From NCBI RefSeq assembly GCF_002879615.1, contig NZ_PNRF01000028.1:93196-157195 (forward strand): DNA of 64,000 bases. Reading direction: 5' to 3'. The stretch comes from Billgrantia endophytica. Its GTDB lineage: Bacteria > Pseudomonadota > Gammaproteobacteria > Pseudomonadales > Halomonadaceae. The notes beneath the pieces were generated by a model. It did no database searches and was not told the origin of the DNA. It worked only from the letters and a program-made list of their open reading frames with translations. Positions 37,459-45,635 of this stretch are shown one piece after another (within the stretch, counting starts at the first letter, position 1; each line of letters starts with the position of its first letter). The position numbers and the translations under genes were made by a program.

Positions 37459-38211
37459 ATGTCTAGACAAAAGTCTCCCCCGGTCTATCGTCGCCTGGCC
37501 GACATCCTGGAAAGAGAGATCCGGCAACAGTATGGGCCAGGCGAGCTGTTGCCCTCCGAGAGCGAGCTGTCAGGTCGTTTTGACGTCAACCGGCATACCG
37601 TCCGGAGGGCGCTGGACGAGCTGGTAGCGGCGGGCATGGTGACCCGTCATCAGGGACGTGGCACCCAGGTCGTCGACCGGCGTCTCGACTATCCGGTCAG
37701 CGCCGACAGCAAGGTCACCCACAACCTGGCCGAGCTGGGCATGGCAACCGAGACACGCTGCCTGGCCCAGCAGTTGGCGGTGCCGCCGGAGTCGATCGCC
37801 CAGCGCTTCGTGCTGTCGGCCGGCGAGCCCCTGCTGTGCGTCGAAACCCTGCGCCATGTGGAGGCATCACCCCTGTTGCGACTGTGTCACTGGTTCGACC
37901 CGAGGCGCCTCCCCGACTGGCTGCGACGCTACCGTGGTGGCTCTACTCGGGCTTGCCTCGATCAGCACTACGGTCTGCGGCTTACCCGGCGGCGTGTACG
38001 CCTCGAAGCCGTCAGCGCGACGGCAGAGGATGCCCGCTGGTTGCAGTGTGCCTTGCATGCGCCGCTGCTGCAGCTGACCAGCGACAACATCGACCAGACC
38101 GGTGCCCTGGTGGAGGTATCGATCAGCCGAACCCGGGCCGACCGGATGGCTTATCACATCGATTTCTCGTCCACCAAGGACGCCTCCCCTATCGACGAGG
38201 TGGGTTCATGA
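37459..38211 (+). CDS. phnF: PhnF-type GntR/HutC regulator
   Basis: A 250-residue repressor: winged helix-turn-helix (residues 8-75, GELLPSESELSGRFDVNRHTVRRAL) and C-terminal UTRA ligand-binding domain (about 95-240). It lies between the transporter genes and phnG, the usual place of phnF. A TGTCTAGACA palindrome covers its start codon (37460-37469), and a near copy precedes phnC, so it probably represses the operon and itself until a phosphonate or a breakdown intermediate binds. Its stop overlaps phnG by 4 bp. The ribosome site is weak (GAAGAGG, 12 bases back), in keeping with low expression. Confidence 0.9.
   Translation: MSRQKSPPVYRRLADILEREIRQQYGPGELLPSESELSGRFDVNRHTVRRALDELVAAGMVTRHQGRGTQVVDRRLDYPVSADSKVTHNLAELGMATETRCLAQQLAVPPESIAQRFVLSAGEPLLCVETLRHVEASPLLRLCHWFDPRRLPDWLRRYRGGSTRACLDQHYGLRLTRRRVRLEAVSATAEDARWLQCALHAPLLQLTSDNIDQTGALVEVSISRTRADRMAYHIDFSSTKDASPIDEVGS
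37460..37469 (+). promoter_or_regulatory. Candidate PhnF operator on the phnF start codon
   Basis: TGTCTAGACA is a perfect 10-bp palindrome that includes bases 2-3 of the phnF start codon. It shares the TCTAGA core with 33753-33762. Binding here would block both transcription into phnF and translation start, giving autoregulation. Confidence 0.5.
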
Positions 38212-38639
38212 CGCAAATCCAACGCCAGCGTGTGCTGGCGCTGACGCCCCGGGAGCACCTGGAAACGCTTTGGGATGCCCTCGGCATTCGGGTCGACTAC
38301 CGGCCGACCCGGGGACCGGAAACCGGAATGGCCATGGTTCGAGGCCGCATCGGCGGCACTGGCCGCACCTTCAATCTGGGGGAAATGACCCTGACCCGGG
38401 CCAGCATCGTCCTGATTGACGGTACCCCCGGAGATGGCTGGGTGCGTGGACGTGACAAGTCCCATGCCGAATTGATCGCCCTGGTCGATGCCTGTGCGCG
38501 CCATGAGCACTGGCAGCGGCGTATCGATGCAGAACTGATTGCACCGCTGGCCGATGAGTTGGCTGAGCGGCGTGAGGCAGCGTCGCGTACCGCCGCGTCC
38601 ACGCGCGTCGATTTCTTCACCATGGTGCGAGGAGAGTGA
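38208..38639 (+). CDS. phnG: C-P lyase core complex subunit PhnG
   Basis: Small subunit of the PhnGHIJ core that, with PhnI, helps transfer the phosphonate to adenine-nucleotide ribose. It has 143 residues. The conserved RGRIGGTGRTFNLGEMTLTR and GWVRGRDKSHAELIALVDA stretches identify it. ATGA overlap with phnF. Confidence 0.94.
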   Translation: MTQIQRQRVLALTPREHLETLWDALGIRVDYRPTRGPETGMAMVRGRIGGTGRTFNLGEMTLTRASIVLIDGTPGDGWVRGRDKSHAELIALVDACARHEHWQRRIDAELIAPLADELAERREAASRTAASTRVDFFTMVRGE

Positions 38640-38641
38640 CC

Positions 38642-39256
38642 ATGCCCTGGCAAGCCTTTGCCGATCCCGTTCACGACAGCCAGCGGCTGTTTCGCCAATT
38701 ACTCACCGCGATGGCCGAACCGGGCACCCTGCACGAGGTGCTGGCTCCCTCCCCGCCCGGTGATTCACCGCTGGGCCCCGCTGCCTGGGGTGTGCTGCTG
38801 ACGCTGTGTGACCTGGACTCCCGTCTTTGGATCGACCCTTCGATGGACAGTGACGAACTGCGCGAGGCCCTGGCCTTTCATGGCGGCTGTCGGTTCACGG
38901 CGCGGCCTGCCGAGGCTGATTTCGCCCTGGTGGTACCGGAGCGGTTCGAAGAGACGTCATTGGCTTTTGCCGAGGGTAGCGACAGCTACCCGGATCGCAG
39001 CACCACGCTCATCGTGCTGCTCGATGTCCTGGTGCCGGATGGCGCCTGGCAGCTCAGTGGCCCTGGCATCCGTGAGTCGCGTCGGCTCGGCGTGGGGCCG
39101 GGCGCAGCCCTGATGAAACGACTGCAGGCGAACCGGACTCGCTTCCCCCTGGGGCTGGATACGGTACTCACCTGTGCCGGCACGCTGACGGCGATCCCCC
39201 GCAGCACCCGTATTTTCCACATCCCCTGCAGCGAGGAGTCAGCCGCATGTATGTAG
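38642..39256 (+). CDS. phnH: C-P lyase core complex subunit PhnH
   Basis: Core subunit of 204 residues, a PLP-transferase-like fold without cofactor. It starts MPWQAFADPVHDSQRLFRQLL and has MAEPGTLHEV and the late GPGIRESRRLGVGPG region. The ATG at 38642 is preferred to the GTG at 38636 because GAGGAG is seven bases upstream. Its 3' end overlaps phnI by 10 bp. Confidence 0.94.
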   Translation: MPWQAFADPVHDSQRLFRQLLTAMAEPGTLHEVLAPSPPGDSPLGPAAWGVLLTLCDLDSRLWIDPSMDSDELREALAFHGGCRFTARPAEADFALVVPERFEETSLAFAEGSDSYPDRSTTLIVLLDVLVPDGAWQLSGPGIRESRRLGVGPGAALMKRLQANRTRFPLGLDTVLTCAGTLTAIPRSTRIFHIPCSEESAACM

Positions 39257-40353
39257 CCGTAAAGGGCGGTGAGAAGGCGATTGCCAATGCCCACCGGTGG
39301 CAGGCGGATCGGCGCCGTGGTGACCGTCGCCGGCCCGAACTCGAGGTATCCCAGCTTACCCGACAGCTGCCTTTGGCGGTGGACAGGGTGATGGCCGAAG
39401 CTTCGCTCTATGATCCTGAGCTGGCTGGCCTGGCGCTCAAGCAGGCCAGCGGTGATCTGATCGAGGCGGTCTTCCTGCTGCGTGCCTACCGAACCACCTT
39501 GCCCCGATTGGCGGTCACGGTGCCGTTGCAGACGGATGCCATGCAGATCGAGAGGCGTATCAGTGCCACCTACAAGGATATCCCCGGTGGCCAGATACTG
39601 GGACCGACCTACGACTATACCCACCGCCTGCTCGACTTCCTGCTGCTCGCCGAGGGCGAGACCCCTGGCCCCGAGCGTAGCGACCGTCCCCTGGACCCCT
39701 GCCCGCAGGTCCTCGAACTGCTCGACGCCGAGGGGCTGGTCGAGCGCGAGCGCGACGACGGCAGCGAGCCCGTCGACATTACCCAAGAGCCCCCCGGCTT
39801 TCCCGCCGATCGAGCCACCCGGTTGCAGATGCTGGCCCGGGGCGATGAAGGCTACCTGCTCGCCCTGGGGTATTCGACCCAGCGTGGCTATGGCCGTAAC
39901 CACCCCTTCGCCGGTGAGATACGCCAGGGTCCGGTGGAGATCGAGATCGAAGTCGAGGGGTATGACGCGCCAGTCTGCATCGGTGAGATCGTCATCAGCG
40001 AGTGCCAGATGGTTAACCAGTTCTCCGGCTCCCGGGAAGAGGCGCCCTGCTTCACCCGCGGTTATGGGCTGGCTTTCGGACGTAACGAACGCAAGACCAT
40101 GGCCATGGCGCTGGTCGATCGGGCGCTGCGTGCCGGGGAACTGGGCGAACCGATAGAAGGGCCGGCCCAGCAGATGGAGTTTGTGCTGGCTCACGCCGAC
40201 AGCGTGGAAGCCTCGGGCTTCGTCTCCCATCTCAAGCTTCCCCACTACGTGGACTTCCAGGCGGAGCTCGAGTTGCTGCGGCGCCTTCGTCGCGAGCATG
40301 CCGAACGTCAAGCCGCGACAACATCTACCGACTCCGGGGAGGCGAGGGCATGA
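39247..40353 (+). CDS. phnI: C-P lyase core complex subunit PhnI
   Basis: Catalytic subunit of 368 residues that, with G, H and L, exchanges the adenine of ATP for a phosphonate to give the ribose 1-phosphonate 5-triphosphate; alone it shows nucleosidase activity. It starts MYVAVKGGEKAIANAH and carries the conserved ECQMVNQFSGSREEAPCFTRGYG and FGRNERKTMAMALVDRAL blocks. ATGA overlap with phnJ. Confidence 0.95.
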   Translation: MYVAVKGGEKAIANAHRWQADRRRGDRRRPELEVSQLTRQLPLAVDRVMAEASLYDPELAGLALKQASGDLIEAVFLLRAYRTTLPRLAVTVPLQTDAMQIERRISATYKDIPGGQILGPTYDYTHRLLDFLLLAEGETPGPERSDRPLDPCPQVLELLDAEGLVERERDDGSEPVDITQEPPGFPADRATRLQMLARGDEGYLLALGYSTQRGYGRNHPFAGEIRQGPVEIEIEVEGYDAPVCIGEIVISECQMVNQFSGSREEAPCFTRGYGLAFGRNERKTMAMALVDRALRAGELGEPIEGPAQQMEFVLAHADSVEASGFVSHLKLPHYVDFQAELELLRRLRREHAERQAATTSTDSGEARA

Positions 40354-41183
40354 ACGGTTACAACTTTGCCTATCTCGACGAACAGACCAAGCGGATGCTG
40401 CGCCGTGGGCTGCTGAAAGCCGTGGCGATTCCAGGCTATCAAGTTCCGTTCGGAGGCCGCGAGATGCCCATGCCCTATGGCTGGGGCACAGGTGGCATCC
40501 AGGTCACGGCGAGCATCCTGGGCCAGGACGACACGCTCAAGGTGATCGACCAGGGGGCTGACGACACCACCAACGCCGTGAGCATACGGGCCTTCTTCGA
40601 GCGCGTGGCCGGGGTGGCCACCACCACCGCCACGCATGCGGCCAGCCTGATCCAGACACGCCACCGTATTCCCGAGGCGCCTCTGCGCCGCGGTCAGATT
40701 CTGGTCTTCCAGGTGCCGATTCCCGAGCCGCTGCGCTTCATCGAGCCCAGCGAACAGGAGACCCGGCTGATGCACGCCATGGAGGAGTACGGCGTCATGC
40801 ACGTCAAGCTCTACGAGGACATCGCCCGCCATGGCCATATCGCCACTACCTACGCCTATCCGGTCAAGGTGGACGGTCATTACGTGATGGACCCCTCGCC
40901 GATTCCCAAATTCGACAACCCCAAGTTGCACATGTCCGAAGCCCTGATGCTGTTCGGGGCGGGACGCGAGAAACGCCTTTACGCCATCCCCCCTCATACC
41001 CGGGTGGAGAGCCTCGACTTCGAGGACCACCCTTTCGACGTGCAGCGCTGGGACGCCCCCTGTGCCCTGTGTGGCGCATGGGACAGCTTCCTCGACGAAG
41101 TGATCACCGACGACGCCGGCGGGCGGCTTTTCGTCTGCTCGGACACCGACTATTGCCAGAGCCGTTGCGAGGAGGTGGCATGA
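40350..41183 (+). CDS. phnJ: Alpha-D-ribose 1-methylphosphonate 5-phosphate C-P-lyase PhnJ
   Basis: Radical-SAM enzyme that breaks the carbon-phosphorus bond, releasing the alkane (methane from methylphosphonate) and the cyclic ribose phosphate. It has 277 residues. The cluster-binding and radical cysteines are in the C-terminal CALCGAWDSFL and CSDTDYCQSRCEE segments, an atypical radical-SAM pattern specific to PhnJ. MNGYNFAYLDEQTKRMLRR opens the protein. Complete, so the pathway should be functional. ATGA overlap with phnK. Confidence 0.96.
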   Translation: MNGYNFAYLDEQTKRMLRRGLLKAVAIPGYQVPFGGREMPMPYGWGTGGIQVTASILGQDDTLKVIDQGADDTTNAVSIRAFFERVAGVATTTATHAASLIQTRHRIPEAPLRRGQILVFQVPIPEPLRFIEPSEQETRLMHAMEEYGVMHVKLYEDIARHGHIATTYAYPVKVDGHYVMDPSPIPKFDNPKLHMSEALMLFGAGREKRLYAIPPHTRVESLDFEDHPFDVQRWDAPCALCGAWDSFLDEVITDDAGGRLFVCSDTDYCQSRCEEVA

Positions 41184-41968
41184 ATCGTCCCCCACTGGAT
41201 CCGCCTGTGCTGCTGGAAGCACGCCGCATCAGTCGTCTCTATGGCCCCGGAAAGGGGTGCGAGGACATCGGTTTTCGTCTTCATGCCGGCGAGGTGCTGG
41301 GCATCGTGGGTGAATCGGGCTCCGGCAAGTCGACTCTGCTGAGGGTGCTCTCCGGGCTCGAGGCGCCAGACCGTGGACGAGTGCTCTATCACGGCCATGA
41401 AGGGGAACTGGACCTTTATGCCATCGGTGAAGCGCGTCGACGTGCCCTGCTGCGCCTGGAGTGGGGGCTGGTGCATCAGAATCCCCGCGACGGCCTGCGC
41501 CTCGGCGTTTCAGCCGGAGCCAACATCGGTGAGCGGCTGATGGCGCTGGGCGATCGTCATTATGGTCAGCTGCGCGCCGCTGGCCAGGACTGGATGGGCC
41601 GGGTCGAGCTGGACCCGCGACGCATCGACGATGTTCCCAAGACGTTCTCGGGGGGGATGCAACAGCGGCTGCAGATTGCCCGAACCCTGGTGACACGCCC
41701 CAACCTGGTGTTCATGGATGAGCCCACCGGGGGGCTGGATGTCTCGGTGCAGGCACGACTGCTCGACATGCTGCGAACCCTGGTGCGCGAACTGGGCCTT
41801 TCCGTCGTGCTGGTGACCCATGACCTTGCCGTGGCCCGTCTGCTGGCACACCGGTTGATGGTGATGCGCCGTGGCCGGGTCATCGAAGCCGGCCTGACTG
41901 ACCAGATCCTTGACGATCCTCAGCATGCCTATACCCAGTTGCTGGTGTCGTCGGTGCTGACACCGTGA
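41180..41968 (+). CDS. phnK: C-P lyase complex ABC-type ATPase PhnK
   Basis: A 262-residue ABC-family protein that binds the PhnGHIJ core rather than a membrane transporter. Walker A GESGSGKST, Q-loop LVHQNPRDGLRLGVSAGANIGERL (PhnK-specific), signature FSGGMQQR, Walker B VFMDEPTGGLD, switch H in VTHDLAVA. It resembles DppD/OppD ATPases but its place in the operon settles the assignment. Confidence 0.94.
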   Translation: MNRPPLDPPVLLEARRISRLYGPGKGCEDIGFRLHAGEVLGIVGESGSGKSTLLRVLSGLEAPDRGRVLYHGHEGELDLYAIGEARRRALLRLEWGLVHQNPRDGLRLGVSAGANIGERLMALGDRHYGQLRAAGQDWMGRVELDPRRIDDVPKTFSGGMQQRLQIARTLVTRPNLVFMDEPTGGLDVSVQARLLDMLRTLVRELGLSVVLVTHDLAVARLLAHRLMVMRRGRVIEAGLTDQILDDPQHAYTQLLVSSVLTP

Positions 41969-41979
41969 GGAGCCGAAAC

Positions 41980-42732
41980 ATGACGCTATTGACACAGCCC
42001 TTCCTGAGCGCCGTGGCCCTGGGCAAGACCTTCGTGCTCCACGGGCAGGGTGGACTGCGGATCGAGGTGATGCGTGACCTTTCGCTGTCGCTTCGGCCTG
42101 GCGAGTGCCTGGTGCTGACCGGTCGCAGCGGCATCGGCAAGAGTACGCTGCTGAAGATGCTCCATGGCAACTATCGCATCACCGACGGCGGCTTGCAGCT
42201 GCACTTCGATGACGGCCCCCTGGACCTGGCCGGCTTGCCCTCCCATGCCTGGCATGTGCTGCGCCGTGACGTGATCGGCTACGTCAGCCAGTTCCTGCGC
42301 GTGGTGCCCCGGGTTTCGGCGGAGGAAGTGGTGATGGAGCCCCTGTTGGCACGGGGAGCCGATGCCGTCGAGGCCCGTGGCCGGGCACAGGCCCTGTTGG
42401 CGCGACTCAACCTGCCTGAGCGGCTCTGGTCGCTTCCACCAGGCACCTTTTCCGGCGGTGAGCAGCAGCGGGTCAACATTGCCCGGGGCTTCATCGGCGA
42501 GCATCCATTGCTCCTGCTCGATGAACCCACGGCTTCGCTGGATGCCGCCAACCGTGAGGTGGTGGTGCAACTGATCCTCGAGGCCAAGGCTCACGGTACC
42601 GCGTTGTTGGGCATCTTTCATGACGAGGGCGTCCGTGACCGGGTCGCCGATCGCCTGCTGTCTCTCGACCGGCACATGAAGGCATCCATGACTGCCGCCA
42701 CCGATCCGAACCCTGGGGAGTCGTTCCGATGA
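41980..42732 (+). CDS. phnL: C-P lyase complex ABC-type ATPase PhnL
   Basis: Second ABC-family protein of the C-P lyase, 250 residues: Walker A GRSGIGKST, YVSQFLRVVPRVSAEEVV, signature FSGGEQQR, Walker [12 protein letters not shown], and IFHDEGVRDRVADR in the switch region. The start ATG at 41980 has GAGGAG seven bases before it. It is longer than the E. coli protein (226) at the C-terminus. ATGA overlap with phnM. Confidence 0.94.
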   Translation: MTLLTQPFLSAVALGKTFVLHGQGGLRIEVMRDLSLSLRPGECLVLTGRSGIGKSTLLKMLHGNYRITDGGLQLHFDDGPLDLAGLPSHAWHVLRRDVIGYVSQFLRVVPRVSAEEVVMEPLLARGADAVEARGRAQALLARLNLPERLWSLPPGTFSGGEQQRVNIARGFIGEHPLLLLDEPTASLDAANREVVVQLILEAKAHGTALLGIFHDEGVRDRVADRLLSLDRHMKASMTAATDPNPGESFR

Positions 42733-43880
42733 ATGCTTGTGCTGAACAGGTCCTGACCCATGCTCGTCTGGTGCTCGATGACGAGGTGATCGACGGTAGC
42801 CTGGTAATCCGGGATGGCCGCATCGCCGAACTGGATACTCGGCCCAGCCAGGTGCATGGGGCGGTGGACTGCGGTGGCGATTACCTGCTGCCAGGCCTCA
42901 TCGAGTTGCATACCGACAACATGGAAAAGTATTTCCAGCCTCGGCCCAAGGTCGCGTGGCCGGCCCGTCAGGCGGCGCTGGCCCATGATGCCCAGATGGC
43001 AGCCAGTGGCATCACCACGGTATTCGACTCGCTCTCCATCGGTACGATCGACATGAACAGCATGCGTGAAGGGGCGCTTCATGGCATGCACGATGCGATG
43101 CTGGACATTCAGGCGCATGGGATGGCGCGTGTCGACCACCGCCTCCACTTGCGCTGTGAAGTCTGCCATCCGGCTACGTTGGAAACCTTCCAGCGTCTCG
43201 TCGATTCGCCCCTGTTGGGCCTGGTGTCGTTGATGGATCATGCCCCAGGGCAGCGCCAGTTCATTAGCCTGGATGCCTACCGTACCTATTACCAGGGAAA
43301 GTACGGATTCTCTGATGAGGAAATAACAACCTTCATCGACAGGCAACTGGCCAATAGCGTCCGCTACAGCAGCGACCATCGCCGCGGCATCGCGGCAGAG
43401 TGTCAGCGGCGGGGCCTGGCACTGGCCAGCCACGACGATGCCACCATCGAGCACGTTGCCGAGAGCCGCGAATACGGCATTCGCGTGGCGGAGTTTCCTA
43501 CCACCCACGAAGCCGCCGAGGCTTCTCACCGCGCTGGCATGGCGGTATTGATGGGCGCCCCCAATGTGGTGCGGGGCGGTTCCCACTCCGGCAATATCGC
43601 AGCGGCCGACCTGGTGAGGCTCGGAGTGCTGGATGTGCTGTCATCCGACTACTATCCGGCGTCGATGCTTGATGCCATCTTCCACATTGCGGGGATGGAA
43701 GAGGGCTATGGCCTTCCGCGCGCCGTCGCCACTGCCACGCGTAACCCTGCCGAAGCGGTGGGCCTGGCCGATCGTGGGCGGCTGGCCGAGGGGCTGCGTG
43801 CGGACTTGCTGCGGGTTCGCCTGGTCGATGGGCACCCCCTGGTCCAGCGTGTCTGGTGTGCCGGCCGGCAGGTGCACTGA
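42729..43880 (+). CDS. phnM: Alpha-D-ribose 1-methylphosphonate 5-triphosphate diphosphatase PhnM
   Basis: Amidohydrolase-superfamily enzyme that removes pyrophosphate from the ribose phosphonate triphosphate before PhnJ acts. It has 383 residues. Metal-binding text: LPGLIELHTDNMEKY (the H-x-D in place of H-x-H is characteristic), LMDHAPGQRQF, ASHDDATIEHV, and a late SSDYYPASML aspartate. It shares one base with phnN (TGATG). Confidence 0.95.
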   Translation: MNACAEQVLTHARLVLDDEVIDGSLVIRDGRIAELDTRPSQVHGAVDCGGDYLLPGLIELHTDNMEKYFQPRPKVAWPARQAALAHDAQMAASGITTVFDSLSIGTIDMNSMREGALHGMHDAMLDIQAHGMARVDHRLHLRCEVCHPATLETFQRLVDSPLLGLVSLMDHAPGQRQFISLDAYRTYYQGKYGFSDEEITTFIDRQLANSVRYSSDHRRGIAAECQRRGLALASHDDATIEHVAESREYGIRVAEFPTTHEAAEASHRAGMAVLMGAPNVVRGGSHSGNIAAADLVRLGVLDVLSSDYYPASMLDAIFHIAGMEEGYGLPRAVATATRNPAEAVGLADRGRLAEGLRADLLRVRLVDGHPLVQRVWCAGRQVH

Positions 43881-44422
43881 TGAGTCGCCTGGTCTATTTG
43901 ATGGGTGCCAGTGGGGTGGGCAAGGACACCCTGCTCGATGCCGCGCGGGTTCGACACCCCGAGTGGCTCGTGGCCCACCGCTATGTCACCCGGGCAAGTG
44001 GCGCCACGGAGAACAGCGTGGCGCTTTCCCCGGAGGAGTTCGAGGCCAGGCGCCGTTCTGGCCTTTTCTGTCTGAGCTGGACTGCCCACGAGCTCGACTA
44101 TGGGCTCGGGATCGAATTGGAGGCCTGGCTCGCGCGGGGGGCGACAGTGCTGGTCAATGGGAGCCGCAACGCACTTCCTCTGGCCAGGCAGCGCCTGGGA
44201 GATGCACTGTTGCCCGTGGTGATCACTGCGCCGGAGACGGTGCTGAGGGGGCGGCTCAGGCAGCGCGGAAGGGAAAGTGACGCACAGATCGAGGCGCGTC
44301 TGGCGCGTCACCGCGAACTCGCATCGGCGCTCCCCGATGCAGCGCGCATCGACAACGGCGGAACGCTGGCCGCGAGCCTGGACGCCCTCGACAAGCTGCT
44401 GATCCTGGAGTGCCATCCATGA
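43880..44422 (+). CDS. phnN: Ribose 1,5-bisphosphate phosphokinase PhnN
   Basis: ATP-dependent kinase that converts ribose 1,5-bisphosphate to PRPP, so that the sugar can be reused. It has 180 residues with guanylate-kinase-like fold. P-loop GASGVGKDTLL (residues 8-18), VTRASGATENSVALSPEEFEA, and FCLSWTAHELDYGLG. Its end overlaps phnP by 4 bp. Confidence 0.94.
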   Translation: MSRLVYLMGASGVGKDTLLDAARVRHPEWLVAHRYVTRASGATENSVALSPEEFEARRRSGLFCLSWTAHELDYGLGIELEAWLARGATVLVNGSRNALPLARQRLGDALLPVVITAPETVLRGRLRQRGRESDAQIEARLARHRELASALPDAARIDNGGTLAASLDALDKLLILECHP

Positions 44423-45204
44423 GGTTCCGATTCGTGGGTACCGGCGACAGTGCCCAGGTGCCATGCTTCGGCTGCGACTGTCCGGCCTGTGCACGAGCCC
44501 GTGTGGTTACCAGCTATCGGCGCGGCCCCTGCTGCGCCGAAGTCTATGCCGATGGGCATCGCTACCTGCTGGATGCCGGGCGCATGGATCTGGCCGATAG
44601 CTGTGAGCGGGATCGCCCGACGGCCATCCTGCTCACCCATTATCATGCCGACCATGTCCAGGGACTCCTCCACCTTCGCTGGGGGAAAGGAGATACCATT
44701 CCGGTTCACGGTCCCAAGGATGCTCAGGGTTGCGCGGATCTCCATCGCAATCCCGGGGTGCTGGAGTTTCGCCCCGGGCTCAAGCCTTTCCGACCGTTAC
44801 ACCTCGAAGGGTTGACGGTGACGCCCGTACCGCTTGCTCACAGCAAGCCCACCCTGGGGTACTGTCTCGATGACGGTGGCGCCCGACTGGCCTATTTGAC
44901 GGACACCCTGGGTCTGCCGGCCGAGACCGAGCGCTTCCTTCGAGACTGGTCGCCTGACGTGGTCATCCTGGATGCCACGCACCCCGCTTCGCACTCGGAA
45001 CCGAGAAACCACAATACCCTGCCAATGGCGTTGCAGATCATCGAGCGGCTGAAGGTGCCCATGGCTTATCTCACCCATATCAGTCACGTCCTCGACGCAG
45101 AGAACCTGCATGCCGAGCCAGACCTGCCGGCCAATGTGCGTCTCGCCCGGGACGGAGAGGTCTTCGTTCCTGCCGCTGCCGTTGCTTGCTCGTCCCTGCC
45201 GTGA
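44419..45204 (+). CDS. phnP: Phosphoribosyl 1,2-cyclic phosphate phosphodiesterase PhnP
   Basis: Opens the 5-phosphoribosyl 1,2-cyclic phosphate made by PhnJ, giving ribose 1,5-bisphosphate. Metallo-beta-lactamase fold, 261 residues. Structural zinc cysteines in QVPCFGCDCPAC; catalytic metal motif HYHADH in LLTHYHADHVQGL; later YLTDTLGLP and LDATHP with H/D ligands; LTHISHVLDAENL at the end. It is the last gene of the phn operon; no phnO is present. The fall to a Fur-controlled gene begins 80 bp on. Confidence 0.95.
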   Translation: MRFRFVGTGDSAQVPCFGCDCPACARARVVTSYRRGPCCAEVYADGHRYLLDAGRMDLADSCERDRPTAILLTHYHADHVQGLLHLRWGKGDTIPVHGPKDAQGCADLHRNPGVLEFRPGLKPFRPLHLEGLTVTPVPLAHSKPTLGYCLDDGGARLAYLTDTLGLPAETERFLRDWSPDVVILDATHPASHSEPRNHNTLPMALQIIERLKVPMAYLTHISHVLDAENLHAEPDLPANVRLARDGEVFVPAAAVACSSLP

Positions 45205-45281
45205 GGCGGCACTTGGCCTGGTAAGGCGTCGTGCACTGTCTCGAATGACTTGAGCCGGGAAGGGTACTCTGATAGATTTGC

Positions 45282-45296
45282 TGATAATCGTTATCA
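45282..45296 (+). promoter_or_regulatory. Fur box upstream of hemP
   Basis: TGATAATCGTTATCA matches the 7-1-7 Fur core at 13 of 14 symmetric positions and continues as CATTA. It lies 23 bp before the hemP ATG, so it overlaps the promoter or leader and implies strict iron repression of the heme genes. Confidence 0.85.
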
Positions 45297-45318
45297 TTAG
45301 CATGAGGCATTGAATCGC

Positions 45319-45507
45319 ATGAAGCCGCCTGACGATTCATCCCGTGACGCGGCTAACGGCCTTGAGACATGTCCCGGCAATGGACAGGACCGCGAGGTCG
45401 ACAGCCGCTCCCTTCTCGGCCCTGATGACAAGTTGATCATTCATCACGAGGGACGTCGCTATGTGCTGCGCCGTACCCGTCTGGGCAAGCTGATTCTGAC
45501 CACCTGA
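45319..45507 (+). CDS. hemP: Hemin uptake protein HemP
   Basis: A 62-residue protein of the HemP/HmuP family, associated with iron- and heme-dependent activation of heme uptake genes. The hydrophilic, variable N-terminus is followed by the conserved C-terminal LIIHHEGRRYVLRRTRLGKLILT. The ATG at 45319 is taken as start; a TTG at 45310 is less likely. It follows a near-perfect Fur box and precedes hmuS by 128 bp. Confidence 0.88.
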   Translation: MKPPDDSSRDAANGLETCPGNGQDREVDSRSLLGPDDKLIIHHEGRRYVLRRTRLGKLILTT

Positions 45508-45635
45508 TACACCATTCGACATCCCGCCAGCCAGGCAGCGGCCACGCCGCCCCCAGTCAGCCGATCACGTCCTCTGTCGATATGGCGCAGCCTGTTTGCA
45601 GCCCTCAACCTTCAGTGGTAACTCAGGAGGATCGC

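Noticed and set aside
42814..43877. Alternative-frame ORFs within phnM
   Set aside because: The phnM frame carries the full PhnM metal-binding pattern and overlaps both neighbours in the usual operon fashion.
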